Source of the DNA: Acidisarcina sp.
GTDB lineage: Bacteria > Acidobacteriota > Terriglobia > Terriglobales > Acidobacteriaceae
Assembly (NCBI GenBank): GCA_035539175.1
Contig: DATLIY010000007.1
Span: 372,001-436,000 of the forward strand
DNA: 64,000 bases
Reading direction: 5' to 3'
Shown here: positions 17,421 through 25,723 of the stretch, one piece after another
Numbering within the stretch: the first letter of the stretch is position 1
Layout: each line of letters opens with the position of its first letter
Made by a program: the position numbers and the translations under genes
The notes under the pieces: model-generated
The model's input: the letters and a program-made list of their open reading frames with translations, nothing else
The model's database searches: none
Told to the model about the DNA's origin: nothing

Positions 17421-17725
17421 CACTTCCTCCCGGCTACCCTGCGCACCGCACGAACGCGCCGGCTTCCTCGATCCAGCGGCAGCACCGCGGTGATGGTGTC
17501 CGCTCCGCTCGCTACCAGAAAACGCTGCGCACCACAGCGAACGACAGTCAGGCTCTTCTTCGGCCCGAAGGCCAGCCGCTCTTCCACGTGAAGCTCCCGC
17601 GGGCGATGAAGGGCCGCCGGCTTTATCTTCGAAAACAGCCAGCCCAGCGTCTCGCTAAGCCGCGACAGCAGGCCAGCCCGCTTCTGCGGCAGAGAGACCA
17701 TTCGGATTGCATCCGCAAACGACAT
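17417..17725 (-). CDS. fliO: FliO-like protein without a membrane helix
   Basis: A 102-residue protein, ATG at 17725. The C-terminal half matches the FliO cytosolic domain (LHVEERLAFGPKKSLTVVRC then RFLVASGADTITAVLPL). FliO normally begins with one transmembrane helix that helps FliP insertion and assembly; here only an amphipathic stretch (LLSRLSETLGWLFSKI) precedes the domain, and further upstream sequence belongs to fliN. The gene order fliN-fliO-fliP supports the call. Either this FliO is membrane-peripheral or a helix is missed. Confidence 0.7.
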   Translation of the reverse strand: MSFADAIRMVSLPQKRAGLLSRLSETLGWLFSKIKPAALHRPRELHVEERLAFGPKKSLTVVRCGAQRFLVASGADTITAVLPLDRGSRRVRAVRRVAGRKW

Positions 17726-17739
17726 TCTTTTCTTGCTCC

Positions 17740-18108
17740 TCAAACCAGCCGAGTCACCCGGACGGCGATCTTCTGGTCCACGACTTCGAACTCTGTCCAC
17801 ACCAGTTGCACCTGCCCGCAGCTCAGCGGCAGATCTTCCATGCTTCCCCACTCGCTGACCAGCACCCGCCCCGGTTCCAGCGCGAGCAGGTCCGATACGC
17901 GAAAGGAGGGCAGAGGGACGCACACATCCAGCTGCGTTGGCAGAACCGCTAATGCAGATTGCAAATTCTGTGCTGCTTCGGCGCGTGTCTTTGCCGCGGA
18001 CTGCTCTTCGTCCTCTTCTTTTTCGAGCACCAGCAGAGCGGCATTGGAGTCGTCCCCGGCAACCTGGTCAGGCTTCTCCTCGGCACTCTGCATTTCCGTG
18101 GAACTCAT
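17740..18108 (-). CDS. fliN: Flagellar switch protein FliN
   Basis: A 122-residue protein: an acidic N-terminal half and a C-terminal SpoA domain (VCVPLPSFRVSDLLALEPGR). ATG at 18108 follows GAGGAGAAG. It is the first gene after the flgE terminator and opens the fliN-to-fliY-like block. FliN forms the lower C ring and binds FliH. The domain is somewhat divergent, and with the SpoA protein at 9.2-10.0 kb the genome has two FliN-type proteins. Confidence 0.82.
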   Translation of the reverse strand: MSSTEMQSAEEKPDQVAGDDSNAALLVLEKEEDEEQSAAKTRAEAAQNLQSALAVLPTQLDVCVPLPSFRVSDLLALEPGRVLVSEWGSMEDLPLSCGQVQLVWTEFEVVDQKIAVRVTRLV

Positions 18109-18191
18109 GGCTTCTCCTCGTGTGTTTGCAGAGAAGAAGTGCAGGTAGATGACCGGAATCGGGACAAGAAGATTAGGAGGCTCTCAGGAAG

Positions 18192-18227
18192 GAAAAAGAA
18201 AGCGGGATGCAGTGGCACATCCCGCTT
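18192..18227 (-). terminator. Rho-independent terminator after flgE
   Basis: A perfect 10-bp stem (AAGCGGGATG with CATCCCGCTT, arms 18200-18209 and 18218-18227) and an 8-base loop, followed on the minus strand by TCTTTTTCC. It separates the flgB-to-flgE operon from the fliN operon. Confidence 0.85.
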
Positions 18228-18309
18228 GCGTGCAGTTTTGCTCCTCTTTAGCCAGCGAATCCCATGGATCGCCTGGGCTAAAGAATCAGGATCCTGTCAA
18301 TTTCTGGAA

Positions 18310-19602
18310 CTAGCGGATCATGTTGATCGTCTGCTGCGTCACCGTGTCGAAGGTTGTAATCGCCTTGGAGTTCGCCTCGAAGGCGCGCTGGGCGATGATC
18401 AGGTTGGAGAACTCGGTTGAGATATCGACATTGGAGGCTTCAAGCGCGCCCCCCTGTATGGTGCCTCGCCCCGCCGCTCCCGCGACTCCCACGCTGGGTT
18501 GACCAGAGGCACTGGTGGCAGCAAAGCTGTTCTCGCCTATACGGCTCAGCCCCTGCTCATTGGCAACCGAGGCCACCGCAAGCTGACCGATCACCGATTG
18601 CTGGCCGTTATCGAAGGTAGCCGAAAGCACGCCCTTCGAGTCGATGGAAAAGCTCTGGTACTGACCGCTCATGTAGCCATCCTGCGTGGTCTTTGCCACT
18701 CCGGAGGCGGCAGCAACCTGGGTGATCGTTCCCACGCTATTGCTATCGAAGAGCTGCCAATTGAAGGAGAGAGGCGCCGCACTATCAGCTAGCGGCACGC
18801 TGCTGATCGAGACCGGGGGATAGGTCGTCACGCCGCCTGCGGTGACGGGCGCGATCTGTGTTCCGGCGCTGTCGCTCACCGTTTTAAGTGCACCTTGACT
18901 GTCGAAGGTCAACGAGCCGGATGCAATCGTTGTCGCAGCAGCAGGAGGCAGATCCGCAGCCGGCAGCGAAACCTGATAGCCCCACTGGTTCGCAGCAGCG
19001 GCAGACTTGGTGAAGGTCACGGTGGCCAGGTGGCTCACGCCCAGCGAATCGTACAGCGTGATCTGTCCCGGAACCTGCGTTCCTGCGGCTGCGGATGCAT
19101 CCAGATTCGCAGTCATCGACATCAGGCTCGTCGCCTTGGGCTGCTCCACCTGTCCCACGGGAATGTTGATCGCCCTCAGCGGCGCGTTCGTATTGACGAC
19201 GCCGCCTGCAGCCGGATAGCCCATCACTCTCTGCCCCGCCTGCGTGATCAGGTTGCCCGAGGAGTCCAGCTGGAAGTTGCCGGCGCGCGTATATTCGGGC
19301 CCGCCATTTCCCTGAACCACGAAGAACCCATTCCCATTCAATGCGACATCCGTGGCCTTGCCGGTGCTATTCGTGCTGCCCGAAGTAAAGTTGCTGCTGA
19401 TCGAAGCTATCTGCGTTCCGGCGCCCTGCTGCAGTGGATCCCCCGAACCGGCGCTTCCGATCTGCTGATAGAAGAGATCGCTGAAGCTGGCGCTCTGCGC
19501 CTTGTAGGCGGTGGTGTTCATGTTGGAAAGATTGTTGGCAATGGTGTTCAGGGCAGTCGAATCCGCCTCGAGACCAGTCAGTGGAATGGAAAACGATGGC
19601 AT
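18310..19602 (-). CDS. flgE: Flagellar hook protein FlgE
   Basis: A 430-residue protein with the rod/hook N-terminus (STALNTIANNLSNMNTTAYK, residues about 15-34), a TRAGNF motif, the variable central domain, and the C-terminal helix ASNVDISTEFSNLIIAQRAF. It builds the hook, the universal joint outside the cell. It follows flgD by 33 bases and is followed by a terminator. Confidence 0.96.
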   Translation of the reverse strand: MPSFSIPLTGLEADSTALNTIANNLSNMNTTAYKAQSASFSDLFYQQIGSAGSGDPLQQGAGTQIASISSNFTSGSTNSTGKATDVALNGNGFFVVQGNGGPEYTRAGNFQLDSSGNLITQAGQRVMGYPAAGGVVNTNAPLRAINIPVGQVEQPKATSLMSMTANLDASAAAGTQVPGQITLYDSLGVSHLATVTFTKSAAAANQWGYQVSLPAADLPPAAATTIASGSLTFDSQGALKTVSDSAGTQIAPVTAGGVTTYPPVSISSVPLADSAAPLSFNWQLFDSNSVGTITQVAAASGVAKTTQDGYMSGQYQSFSIDSKGVLSATFDNGQQSVIGQLAVASVANEQGLSRIGENSFAATSASGQPSVGVAGAAGRGTIQGGALEASNVDISTEFSNLIIAQRAFEANSKAITTFDTVTQQTINMIR

Positions 19603-19635
19603 GAGAATCCTCCGTGGTTATCGGTTTGTATCGGC

Positions 19636-20034
19636 TCAGGACTGGCTCTTCGCCGTGGTCGCGAGCGGGGCCGTCGGAACTTCGCTGGCGCCTGCGTGGT
19701 TGCGGCTGAGAGCGTTCGCCACAGCGGCAGAACTGCCTGTCGTGGATGTGGTGTTGTTGCCGCCAAGAGCGGTGTTGATCTCGATGAGCTGTTGCAGGCT
19801 GTTCACCTGCACCAACTGATTGATGTACTGGTTGGGATCGGTGTTCGCAGTCGGATCCTGATGCCTCATCTCCGCCACCAGAAGCGTGAGAAAGTCGTTT
19901 GAGGTGATGTTCGCTGTATTGCTGGAGGTTGATGTGGAGGCGGATGCAGCATTTGCCTTCACGGTCTGCGCTGCCTGCGTTGCTGCGGTCAGCGGATGCG
20001 TGGTCTGAATGTTCTGTGTCTCTCCTACCTGCAT
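19636..20034 (-). CDS. flgD: Hook-cap scaffold protein FlgD, short form
   Basis: A 132-residue protein with the FlgD N-terminal motif (NDFLTLLVAEMRHQDPT then NQYINQLVQVNSLQQLIEIN, residues about 46-86). The C-terminal FlgD Ig-like and Tudor-like domains of longer homologues are missing; the last 45 residues are low-complexity. FlgD caps the growing hook and is essential for polymerising FlgE, encoded next. The 105 bases before it, after fliK, show no clear promoter. Confidence 0.88.
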   Translation of the reverse strand: MQVGETQNIQTTHPLTAATQAAQTVKANAASASTSTSSNTANITSNDFLTLLVAEMRHQDPTANTDPNQYINQLVQVNSLQQLIEINTALGGNNTTSTTGSSAAVANALSRNHAGASEVPTAPLATTAKSQS

Positions 20035-20139
20035 GCCCTGTATCTCTCCTCGGGGAAGAATCCCCTTTTGCCCTGTCGATCTTTTGTCTACTGCCTAACT
20101 GTCCACTCCGCCGCCTACGACATCTGTCCATCAAGCGAT

Positions 20140-21867
20140 CTAAGCAAGGATGTCGATGCGCGACGCCCCTCGACGCTCGCCGCCTGATACGCCCATACTC
20201 TCTGCAGCCAAAGCCTCTCGCCGCACAGGTGCCGCCTGCTCTGTCCGCGGCTGCCCCTGCCCGTTGCTCTGCGATGGGGCGTCTCCCCCTCCGGAGAAAC
20301 CCTGAGATTGAGAAGAATTCCCCGCCAACGAAAAGTGATCCACCTGGATATCCCGGCTCGAGAGATACTCCGCCATCGCCGGAAGCTGCGTCTGCAGCAC
20401 GTGATGCGCCTCGCTGGATGCCGTGGTGAACGATGCATTCACCTGCCCTCCTGCGAAATGCGTGTTGATCTCCATCCACCCATACGTGGGATCGTGCAAG
20501 CCGACCGCCACCTCCTGATGCGTGGCGTGCATCAGTTGCGGCTCCGGCATCCCGCCATCCATCGCCGTAAAAGGATCGCTGGCCATCGCCCGCGCAGAAG
20601 CCGATGCCGTCGCAGACGCTCCGGAAGGCATTGCAGCGGCGCCAGAATTTGCACCGGAACTTACACCAGGGCTCACACCAGGAGCGGCCTGTACAGTGGC
20701 CGCAGGATTCGCCGCGACATCCCTGGTTTCGCCGGCTACCGCGGCGGTAACCTCTGCAGCGCTTGCCTTTCTGCCCGCCTGCAAATGGCCGGGGAGTATC
20801 CCTTGCGCACCGGCCGCCTTCGCCACGGCGACTGCAGTCTTCGCCTGCAAAGCCGGTGCGGAACCTGTAGAGCTTGCAGCCTGCGCTGAGAGCGCTTGCG
20901 TCGGCTGCGCATCCTTCGTCGACTGGATGTCTTTCGGCTGAACTAAATCCGCAGCAGCCTTCATCGGCACTTGCGTACTTAACGATCCAACAGATCCCTG
21001 AAACGCAGCCGGAAAGCCGGGGACACTCTCGCCTGCGGATTGACTGCCCGCCTGCACCACAACCGCAGGCGATGGCTCGCCAAGAGAGGCCGCTCCGTAT
21101 TGCGAGGCGCCTGCCTGAGCGAGCGCGGGTTTGCCGGGCGCAACACCGGAAGTGAGCGCGCCGGGAGCCGCGCTTTTCGCGGATGTACCGGAGGCTATAC
21201 CAGGCGTAGCCGTCGGCAGAGTACCGGAAATGAGATCCGCTACAAGAGGAATGCCCAGCGAAGAGGAGGTGGAGGCATCCAGCGATGCGCGTTTCTTCTC
21301 CATATTCTTCGCGTCACTTTTTAAGTCATCCCTCGCGCCAGCCTTCGCAATATCTTTCTGACCATCTTTTAGGTCATTCTTTAAATCATTCTTTAAATCA
21401 TTCTCTAGATCATTTTTTGCATCGCTCTTTCCGGTCGAAGTCGTCGAAACCTCGCGCAGCTGGACACCGTCGAGACCGAAAGCCTGGATGCCGCGGCTTC
21501 CTTTCCCAGCAATCACACCGCCGGGAAGAACCGCTGCCTCCTGCTTCAAGCCATCCACCGAATACCCAGAAAGAGAGGATTCAGGAAGGGATGACCCGCT
21601 GCCTGGAGCAGTCGCCGACGATTGCTTGCCAGCGCCGCCCGCCAGCGCAGGAGCCGTCCCCGCTTCCGCAGCCACCTTCTCCGTAAGCACATCGGAAAAG
21701 CCGCGCTGCCCGTTCGAATCATCCGCATTTGCCGCGGAGCGGGCCGAGTCTGCCCGCACCACTCCTGTTGCCGATACTTTAGATGCCGCTGTTGTTGCCG
21801 CCATCGCAGGTACGATCGCTGGCATGGTCGCTGGTGCAGTCACTGCTTCCGGAAGGTTCGTCGCCAT
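20140..21867 (-). CDS. fliK: Flagellar hook-length control protein FliK
   Basis: A 575-residue, Ala/Ser-rich protein; ATG at 21867 (a GTG two codons earlier is also possible). The N-terminal 400 residues are low-complexity ruler-like sequence. The C-terminal Flg_hook domain is clear at about 440-510 (VGLHDPTYGWMEINTHFAGG then LPAMAEYLSSRDIQVDHFSL). FliK measures hook length and triggers the FlhB switch. It contains a 12-base tandem repeat coding KNDL units. Confidence 0.88.
   Translation of the reverse strand: MATNLPEAVTAPATMPAIVPAMAATTAASKVSATGVVRADSARSAANADDSNGQRGFSDVLTEKVAAEAGTAPALAGGAGKQSSATAPGSGSSLPESSLSGYSVDGLKQEAAVLPGGVIAGKGSRGIQAFGLDGVQLREVSTTSTGKSDAKNDLENDLKNDLKNDLKDGQKDIAKAGARDDLKSDAKNMEKKRASLDASTSSSLGIPLVADLISGTLPTATPGIASGTSAKSAAPGALTSGVAPGKPALAQAGASQYGAASLGEPSPAVVVQAGSQSAGESVPGFPAAFQGSVGSLSTQVPMKAAADLVQPKDIQSTKDAQPTQALSAQAASSTGSAPALQAKTAVAVAKAAGAQGILPGHLQAGRKASAAEVTAAVAGETRDVAANPAATVQAAPGVSPGVSSGANSGAAAMPSGASATASASARAMASDPFTAMDGGMPEPQLMHATHQEVAVGLHDPTYGWMEINTHFAGGQVNASFTTASSEAHHVLQTQLPAMAEYLSSRDIQVDHFSLAGNSSQSQGFSGGGDAPSQSNGQGQPRTEQAAPVRREALAAESMGVSGGERRGASRIDILA
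21371..21418 (-). repeat. Four 12-bp tandem units inside fliK
   Basis: Four units of the form AAATCATTCTTT (plus strand) at 21371-21382, 21383-21394, 21395-21406 and 21407-21418 encode repeated KNDL/ENDL tetrapeptides. The patch is AT-rich within a GC-rich gene. Confidence 0.8.
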
Positions 21868-21885
21868 TCTCACGGGGACGAAGGA

Positions 21886-21901
21886 TGCAGGTTGCTTGCC
21901 A
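21886..21901 (-). promoter_or_regulatory. Possible sigma-54 promoter before fliK
   Basis: On the minus strand TGGCAA, five bases, CTGCA: five of six at -24 and four of five at -12, with GG and GC ten bases apart. The predicted start point would lie only about 8 bases before the fliK ATG, which weakens the case unless translation starts further in. Confidence 0.4.
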
Positions 21902-21965
21902 GCTTCGGGCGGGGAAGATTAGCACAAATTTAGAAAGGGTCGTGCTGCTCCGGAAACATCTCTGG

Positions 21966-22409
21966 CTACTTGCGCGAGAACCTCTTGCGGCGCTTCCCCT
22001 GTTCGTACCAGTCATCCAGAGCACTCTGCTGACGGCGCGCCTCTTCCGCTCTCGCAGCAGCGCTCTCGACCTCGATCAGTTGCTCAACCTGGCGCTTTTC
22101 CTTGCGGCACTCCAGAAATCGCTGGCGCAACTCCTCCACTCTCTGGCGCTGCTGTTCCAGTTGCGGCTGCAGGCTGCGAATCCGCCACTCCGCAAGCTCC
22201 CGTGCGCTCTCCGCCAGCAGCCAGTCCTGTCCCGCATTGCCGGCAAGCGCATGGAACACCGCGCTGCGGCTGGCCCGGCACTCGTCCCTGCTTGCCTGGA
22301 TCGCCTGCTCCACCGCCCGCAGCCGCAGCATCTCTCGCTTCAACTCGCCACGGCAAATCTCTTCGCTCTGCTCGCGCAGCCGCAGAATTCGATGGAGGGA
22401 TTGCGACAT
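21966..22409 (-). CDS. fliJ: Flagellar export chaperone-like protein FliJ
   Basis: A 147-residue, almost wholly charged and helical coiled-coil protein starting MSQSLHRILRLREQSEE. It has no catalytic motif. Its place directly after fliI (48-base gap), its size and its coiled-coil nature identify it as FliJ, the stalk-like subunit that links the FliI ATPase ring to FlhA. Confidence 0.8.
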   Translation of the reverse strand: MSQSLHRILRLREQSEEICRGELKREMLRLRAVEQAIQASRDECRASRSAVFHALAGNAGQDWLLAESARELAEWRIRSLQPQLEQQRQRVEELRQRFLECRKEKRQVEQLIEVESAAARAEEARRQQSALDDWYEQGKRRKRFSRK

Positions 22410-22457
22410 TCCAGATCCTCTCTTTCTCCCGGCTCTCCCGCTCCTGAGCGGGCGGCG

Positions 22458-23768
22458 CTACAGCGCATGCGCCAGCGCACTCAACTGGCCAAGGACGTCA
22501 TCGAGTGACACTCTCTCCTGCGAGGACTGCTCCAGAAAACGGCGGATCAGCGGGCGCGCGCGCATGGCGCGATCCAGTTCCGGATCGCTGCCCGGCTTAT
22601 ATGCTCCAATGCGAACCAGATCTTCCGAGCGGGCAAAGACTGCCATCATCCGGCGCACCAGTGCCGCGTGCTCGCGATGTTCGCTACCCGCCACCGCGGG
22701 CATCAGCCGGCTGATGGAGTCCAGCAGCGCGACGGGAGGGTACAGCCCCTCCGATGCCAGCGCCCGCGAAAGTACTACGTGCCCGTCGAGCAGAGAGCGA
22801 ACCGCGTCCACAATCGGATCCTGCTGATCGTCGCCCTCCATCAGCACCGTATAGAAAGCCGTGATGCTGCCGCGCTCGAACTGCCCCGCCCGCTCCACCA
22901 GCTTGGCCAGCCGCGTGAACACTGAGGGCGTATAACCTTTTGCGGTTGCTGGCTCCCCGGCAGACAGACCGATTTCGCGAGCGGCCATGGCGAATCTCGT
23001 CAGCGAATCCAGCACCAGCAGCACATGCTTGCCGTCGGCGGCAAAGGCCTCCGCAATCGTCGTCGCCGCCATCGCGGCGCGCAGGCGCAACAACGGGGAT
23101 TCGTCCGAGGTAGAGACCAGAACCACGGAGCGCATGCGCCCCTCTTCCCCCAGATTGTCTTCCAGAAACTCGACAACCTCTCTGCCGCGCTCTCCCACCA
23201 GGCCAACTACCGTCACGTCAGCCTCGGTGTTACGCGTCATCATGCCGATCAGCGTGCTCTTACCCACGCCAGAGCCGCCAAAGATGCCGACGCGCTGACC
23301 CCGGCCAACGGTCAGCAAACCATCCAGCACACGGATGCCTGTGCCCAGCGCAGTCTTAATGGGAACCCGCTCCAGCGGCTTGCGCACCTGGCCCTCAATT
23401 GAGCGATGCGCCGACAGCCGCGGAGGACGGCCGCCATCGATCGGCTGGCCGAGCGCATTCAGCACCCGGCCCATCCACGCGTCGCCCACCTCTACCTGCG
23501 CAGTCGTACCCAAGCCTGTCACCGGATCGCCATACCGGATTCCATCCGAGCTCTCGAGCGGCATGGACAGCACATTGCTGCCGCGGAAGCCAATCACCTC
23601 CGCCAGATGCCTGCGCCCGGCGCCATCCAGAATCTCGCAGGTCTCCCCCACCGAACACAGAGGCCCCTCGGACTCAATCGTCTGTCCCACGGATTCGAGC
23701 ACCTGCCCCCGCCATCTCCAGGGCGTACGGCGCTGCAACCGCGCAAAATACCTCTCCAGCAATGCCAT
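22458..23768 (-). CDS. fliI: Flagellum-specific ATPase FliI
   Basis: A 436-residue ATPase with Walker A (GGSGVGKST, residues about 168-176) and the Walker B region (VLLVLDSLTRFAMAAREIGL), plus the FliI-type GEPATAKGYTPSVF loop. It is the cytoplasmic energiser of the export apparatus, regulated by FliH, encoded immediately upstream (12-base gap). Confidence 0.97.
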   Translation of the reverse strand: MALLERYFARLQRRTPWRWRGQVLESVGQTIESEGPLCSVGETCEILDGAGRRHLAEVIGFRGSNVLSMPLESSDGIRYGDPVTGLGTTAQVEVGDAWMGRVLNALGQPIDGGRPPRLSAHRSIEGQVRKPLERVPIKTALGTGIRVLDGLLTVGRGQRVGIFGGSGVGKSTLIGMMTRNTEADVTVVGLVGERGREVVEFLEDNLGEEGRMRSVVLVSTSDESPLLRLRAAMAATTIAEAFAADGKHVLLVLDSLTRFAMAAREIGLSAGEPATAKGYTPSVFTRLAKLVERAGQFERGSITAFYTVLMEGDDQQDPIVDAVRSLLDGHVVLSRALASEGLYPPVALLDSISRLMPAVAGSEHREHAALVRRMMAVFARSEDLVRIGAYKPGSDPELDRAMRARPLIRRFLEQSSQERVSLDDVLGQLSALAHAL

Positions 23769-23780
23769 CGAGCCGCCTCG

Positions 23781-24581
23781 TTACTCGCTCAGCCGGTCTG
23801 CGTGCAACCCAGAGGGATCCTGATTCTCCGCCGTCCGCGACGGCGGACGCTGATCCAGCAGATCGAAGAAGCCGCGCTCAATCTCGGCCAGTTGCGCCCG
23901 CACTCCCAGATCCACCGACCCAAGCCTCGTCTCCAGCACACACTCCTCCGGCCCGAATCCCTCTTCGCCCTTCACCTTGGGACGCAGTGGAAGATTCGGA
24001 ATCAGCCGCAGCATCTCCTCCCACATCGCCAGCTCGGCGGCAGGTACGCGCAGGCAGGCTTCGGTACTCTCCGAGAGTTGCCCCAGCGCCACCCGGACCG
24101 CACCCGAGAGCAAAAGCGGATCGATCTGCGACTCACGGTGAAGGATGCGCGTAGCAATTCCCAGCGCGAGCTGCACAACCTCGTGCTCCACCCGGGTAAA
24201 GTAGCTATCCCGCTCCTCGACAAAGCTCTTCAGTGCGAGCTGCATCTGTTCGCCAATGTGGATGACCGTCTGGTTGGCGTCCGCCGCAGCCGCCTCCCGC
24301 CCTCGCGTCAGAGCCTCCTCTTCCGTGGCGGCCACCAGGCTCTGCTGCGCATTCCGGACGTCTTCGAGCTCCATCTCCAGTTGCCGGACGCGCAGCCGCA
24401 GCCCATCGAGCTCTTCGCGGCTGGGCGGCGCTTCGAGAACGACGTCCGCCACCCGATCCTCGGCTCCCACTGGCTGAAAGGGCCGATACTCCATCCTGCG
24501 AATTTGAACCTGCACATCCTGCAACATTCCGCCCATCTCGTCTCTCTCCATCGTGGCTGCCGCACCGTCCTGCGAAACCAT
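23781..24581 (-). CDS. fliH: Flagellar assembly protein FliH
   Basis: A 266-residue protein with an acidic N-terminal part, a long coiled coil (residues about 70-130) and a C-terminal FliH/V-ATPase E-subunit-like domain (VVQLALGIATRILHRESQID at about 150-169). FliH restrains FliI and docks it to the C ring. It lies between fliG and fliI in the normal order. Confidence 0.88.
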   Translation of the reverse strand: MVSQDGAAATMERDEMGGMLQDVQVQIRRMEYRPFQPVGAEDRVADVVLEAPPSREELDGLRLRVRQLEMELEDVRNAQQSLVAATEEEALTRGREAAAADANQTVIHIGEQMQLALKSFVEERDSYFTRVEHEVVQLALGIATRILHRESQIDPLLLSGAVRVALGQLSESTEACLRVPAAELAMWEEMLRLIPNLPLRPKVKGEEGFGPEECVLETRLGSVDLGVRAQLAEIERGFFDLLDQRPPSRTAENQDPSGLHADRLSE

Positions 24582-24610
24582 CCGCTACACCGTTTCGCTA
24601 AACCCTGTCA

Positions 24611-25723
24611 CTAAACCAGCAGGTCATCGCCCTGTTCTACCTTCAGGATCACTTTGCCTTCCGCCTCAAGCTTGCGCGCCAGGTTGAGAATCTCCTGCTG
24701 CGCGGCAGCAACCTCCCGGCTGCGCACCGGCCCCAGAACCTCCATGTCCTCCTTCAGCATCTCCACGGCCCGCGACGACATCGACTTGAAGACATGGGCG
24801 CGCAGGTCATCCCGCGCTCCTCTGAGCGCCAGAACCAGCTGCTTCTTATCTACGCCCGAAGTGATCTCGCGGATACTCGCAGAAGGCACCGTCACCAGAT
24901 CCTCGAAGGTGAACATCAGCTTGCGAATGTTCAACGCCAGCTCAGGCTCGGTATCCTCCATATGATCGAGAATCTTCTTTGCCGATTCTGTCGTCAGACG
25001 ATTGAGCAGATCAGCAACCGCCTTGAAGCCCGAATACGATTTCCGAACTGTGTCGCCCACCGACTCCAGCCGCCGGTGCAGGATCAGAGCTACCTTCTGC
25101 GCCATCTCCGGTGAGAACTCGCGCATCTGCGCTAGCCGGCGGATGGCGTTGACCTTCTGCTCCTCGGTCAGGTTGTCCAGCACCTGAGAAGCACGCTTAG
25201 GATCGAGATGGGCCAGCACCAGTGCAATCGTCTGCGGATGCTCGCCCTCGAGAAACTTGCCGAGTTGTCCGGGGTCCACCTTCTGCAGCATGGCCAGGTT
25301 TCCATGGTTGGCCTCCTGCGCCCGCTTCACCAGCGCCAGCATATCCTCGGCCCGCTGCTTCCCAAAGGTGTCCGTCAACAGCTTCGCGGCGTAGTCGATG
25401 CCCCCATGCATCATGTATTGCTGCGTTTCGATCAGCTCATAAAACTCCTCCACCACCTGCATGGAGAGTTCCGCTGGGATATTCTTCAGATCCGAGATCT
25501 CCTCGGTCAGCAGTTGGACATCTGCCTCGCTTAGATTCTGGTAGATCAGCTTGGCCAGCTCATCTCCACAGGCCACAATCAGGATCGCCGCCTTGCGGAT
25601 CCCGCTTAGCCGGGGCGCAGCGGGCTTCCCCGGCAAGGGAGTGGTAAGGCTGGTTATCGTAGTCGCCGTCGTAGTTGCCGGCAGTTCTTTTTCCATTGGT
25701 TTTTCCTGCGTTGCCTGGCTCAT
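24611..25723 (-). CDS. fliG: Flagellar motor switch protein FliG
   Basis: A 370-residue protein. The ATG at 25723 overlaps the fliF stop (ATGA), so the five-codon longer form is unlikely. It has the middle-domain EHPQTIALVLAHLDP motif (about residue 160), the Gly linker and the C-terminal charged torque helix region (VLRGARDDLR-type sequence LALRGARDDLRAHVF). FliG contacts the stator. An unusual 40-residue Thr/Pro-rich extension precedes the conserved N-terminus. Confidence 0.96.
   Translation of the reverse strand: MSQATQEKPMEKELPATTTATTITSLTTPLPGKPAAPRLSGIRKAAILIVACGDELAKLIYQNLSEADVQLLTEEISDLKNIPAELSMQVVEEFYELIETQQYMMHGGIDYAAKLLTDTFGKQRAEDMLALVKRAQEANHGNLAMLQKVDPGQLGKFLEGEHPQTIALVLAHLDPKRASQVLDNLTEEQKVNAIRRLAQMREFSPEMAQKVALILHRRLESVGDTVRKSYSGFKAVADLLNRLTTESAKKILDHMEDTEPELALNIRKLMFTFEDLVTVPSASIREITSGVDKKQLVLALRGARDDLRAHVFKSMSSRAVEMLKEDMEVLGPVRSREVAAAQQEILNLARKLEAEGKVILKVEQGDDLLV

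Noticed and set aside
17726-17923. Longer start for fliO giving 168 residues
   Set aside because: The extra codons overlap fliN in another frame and add only Arg/Gly/Ala-rich sequence.
18140-18155. GG-N10-GC sigma-54-like site before fliN (CGGTCA, five bases, CTGCA on the minus strand)
   Set aside because: Only two of six matches at -24. The fliN operon needs a promoter after the upstream terminator, but this match is too weak to call.
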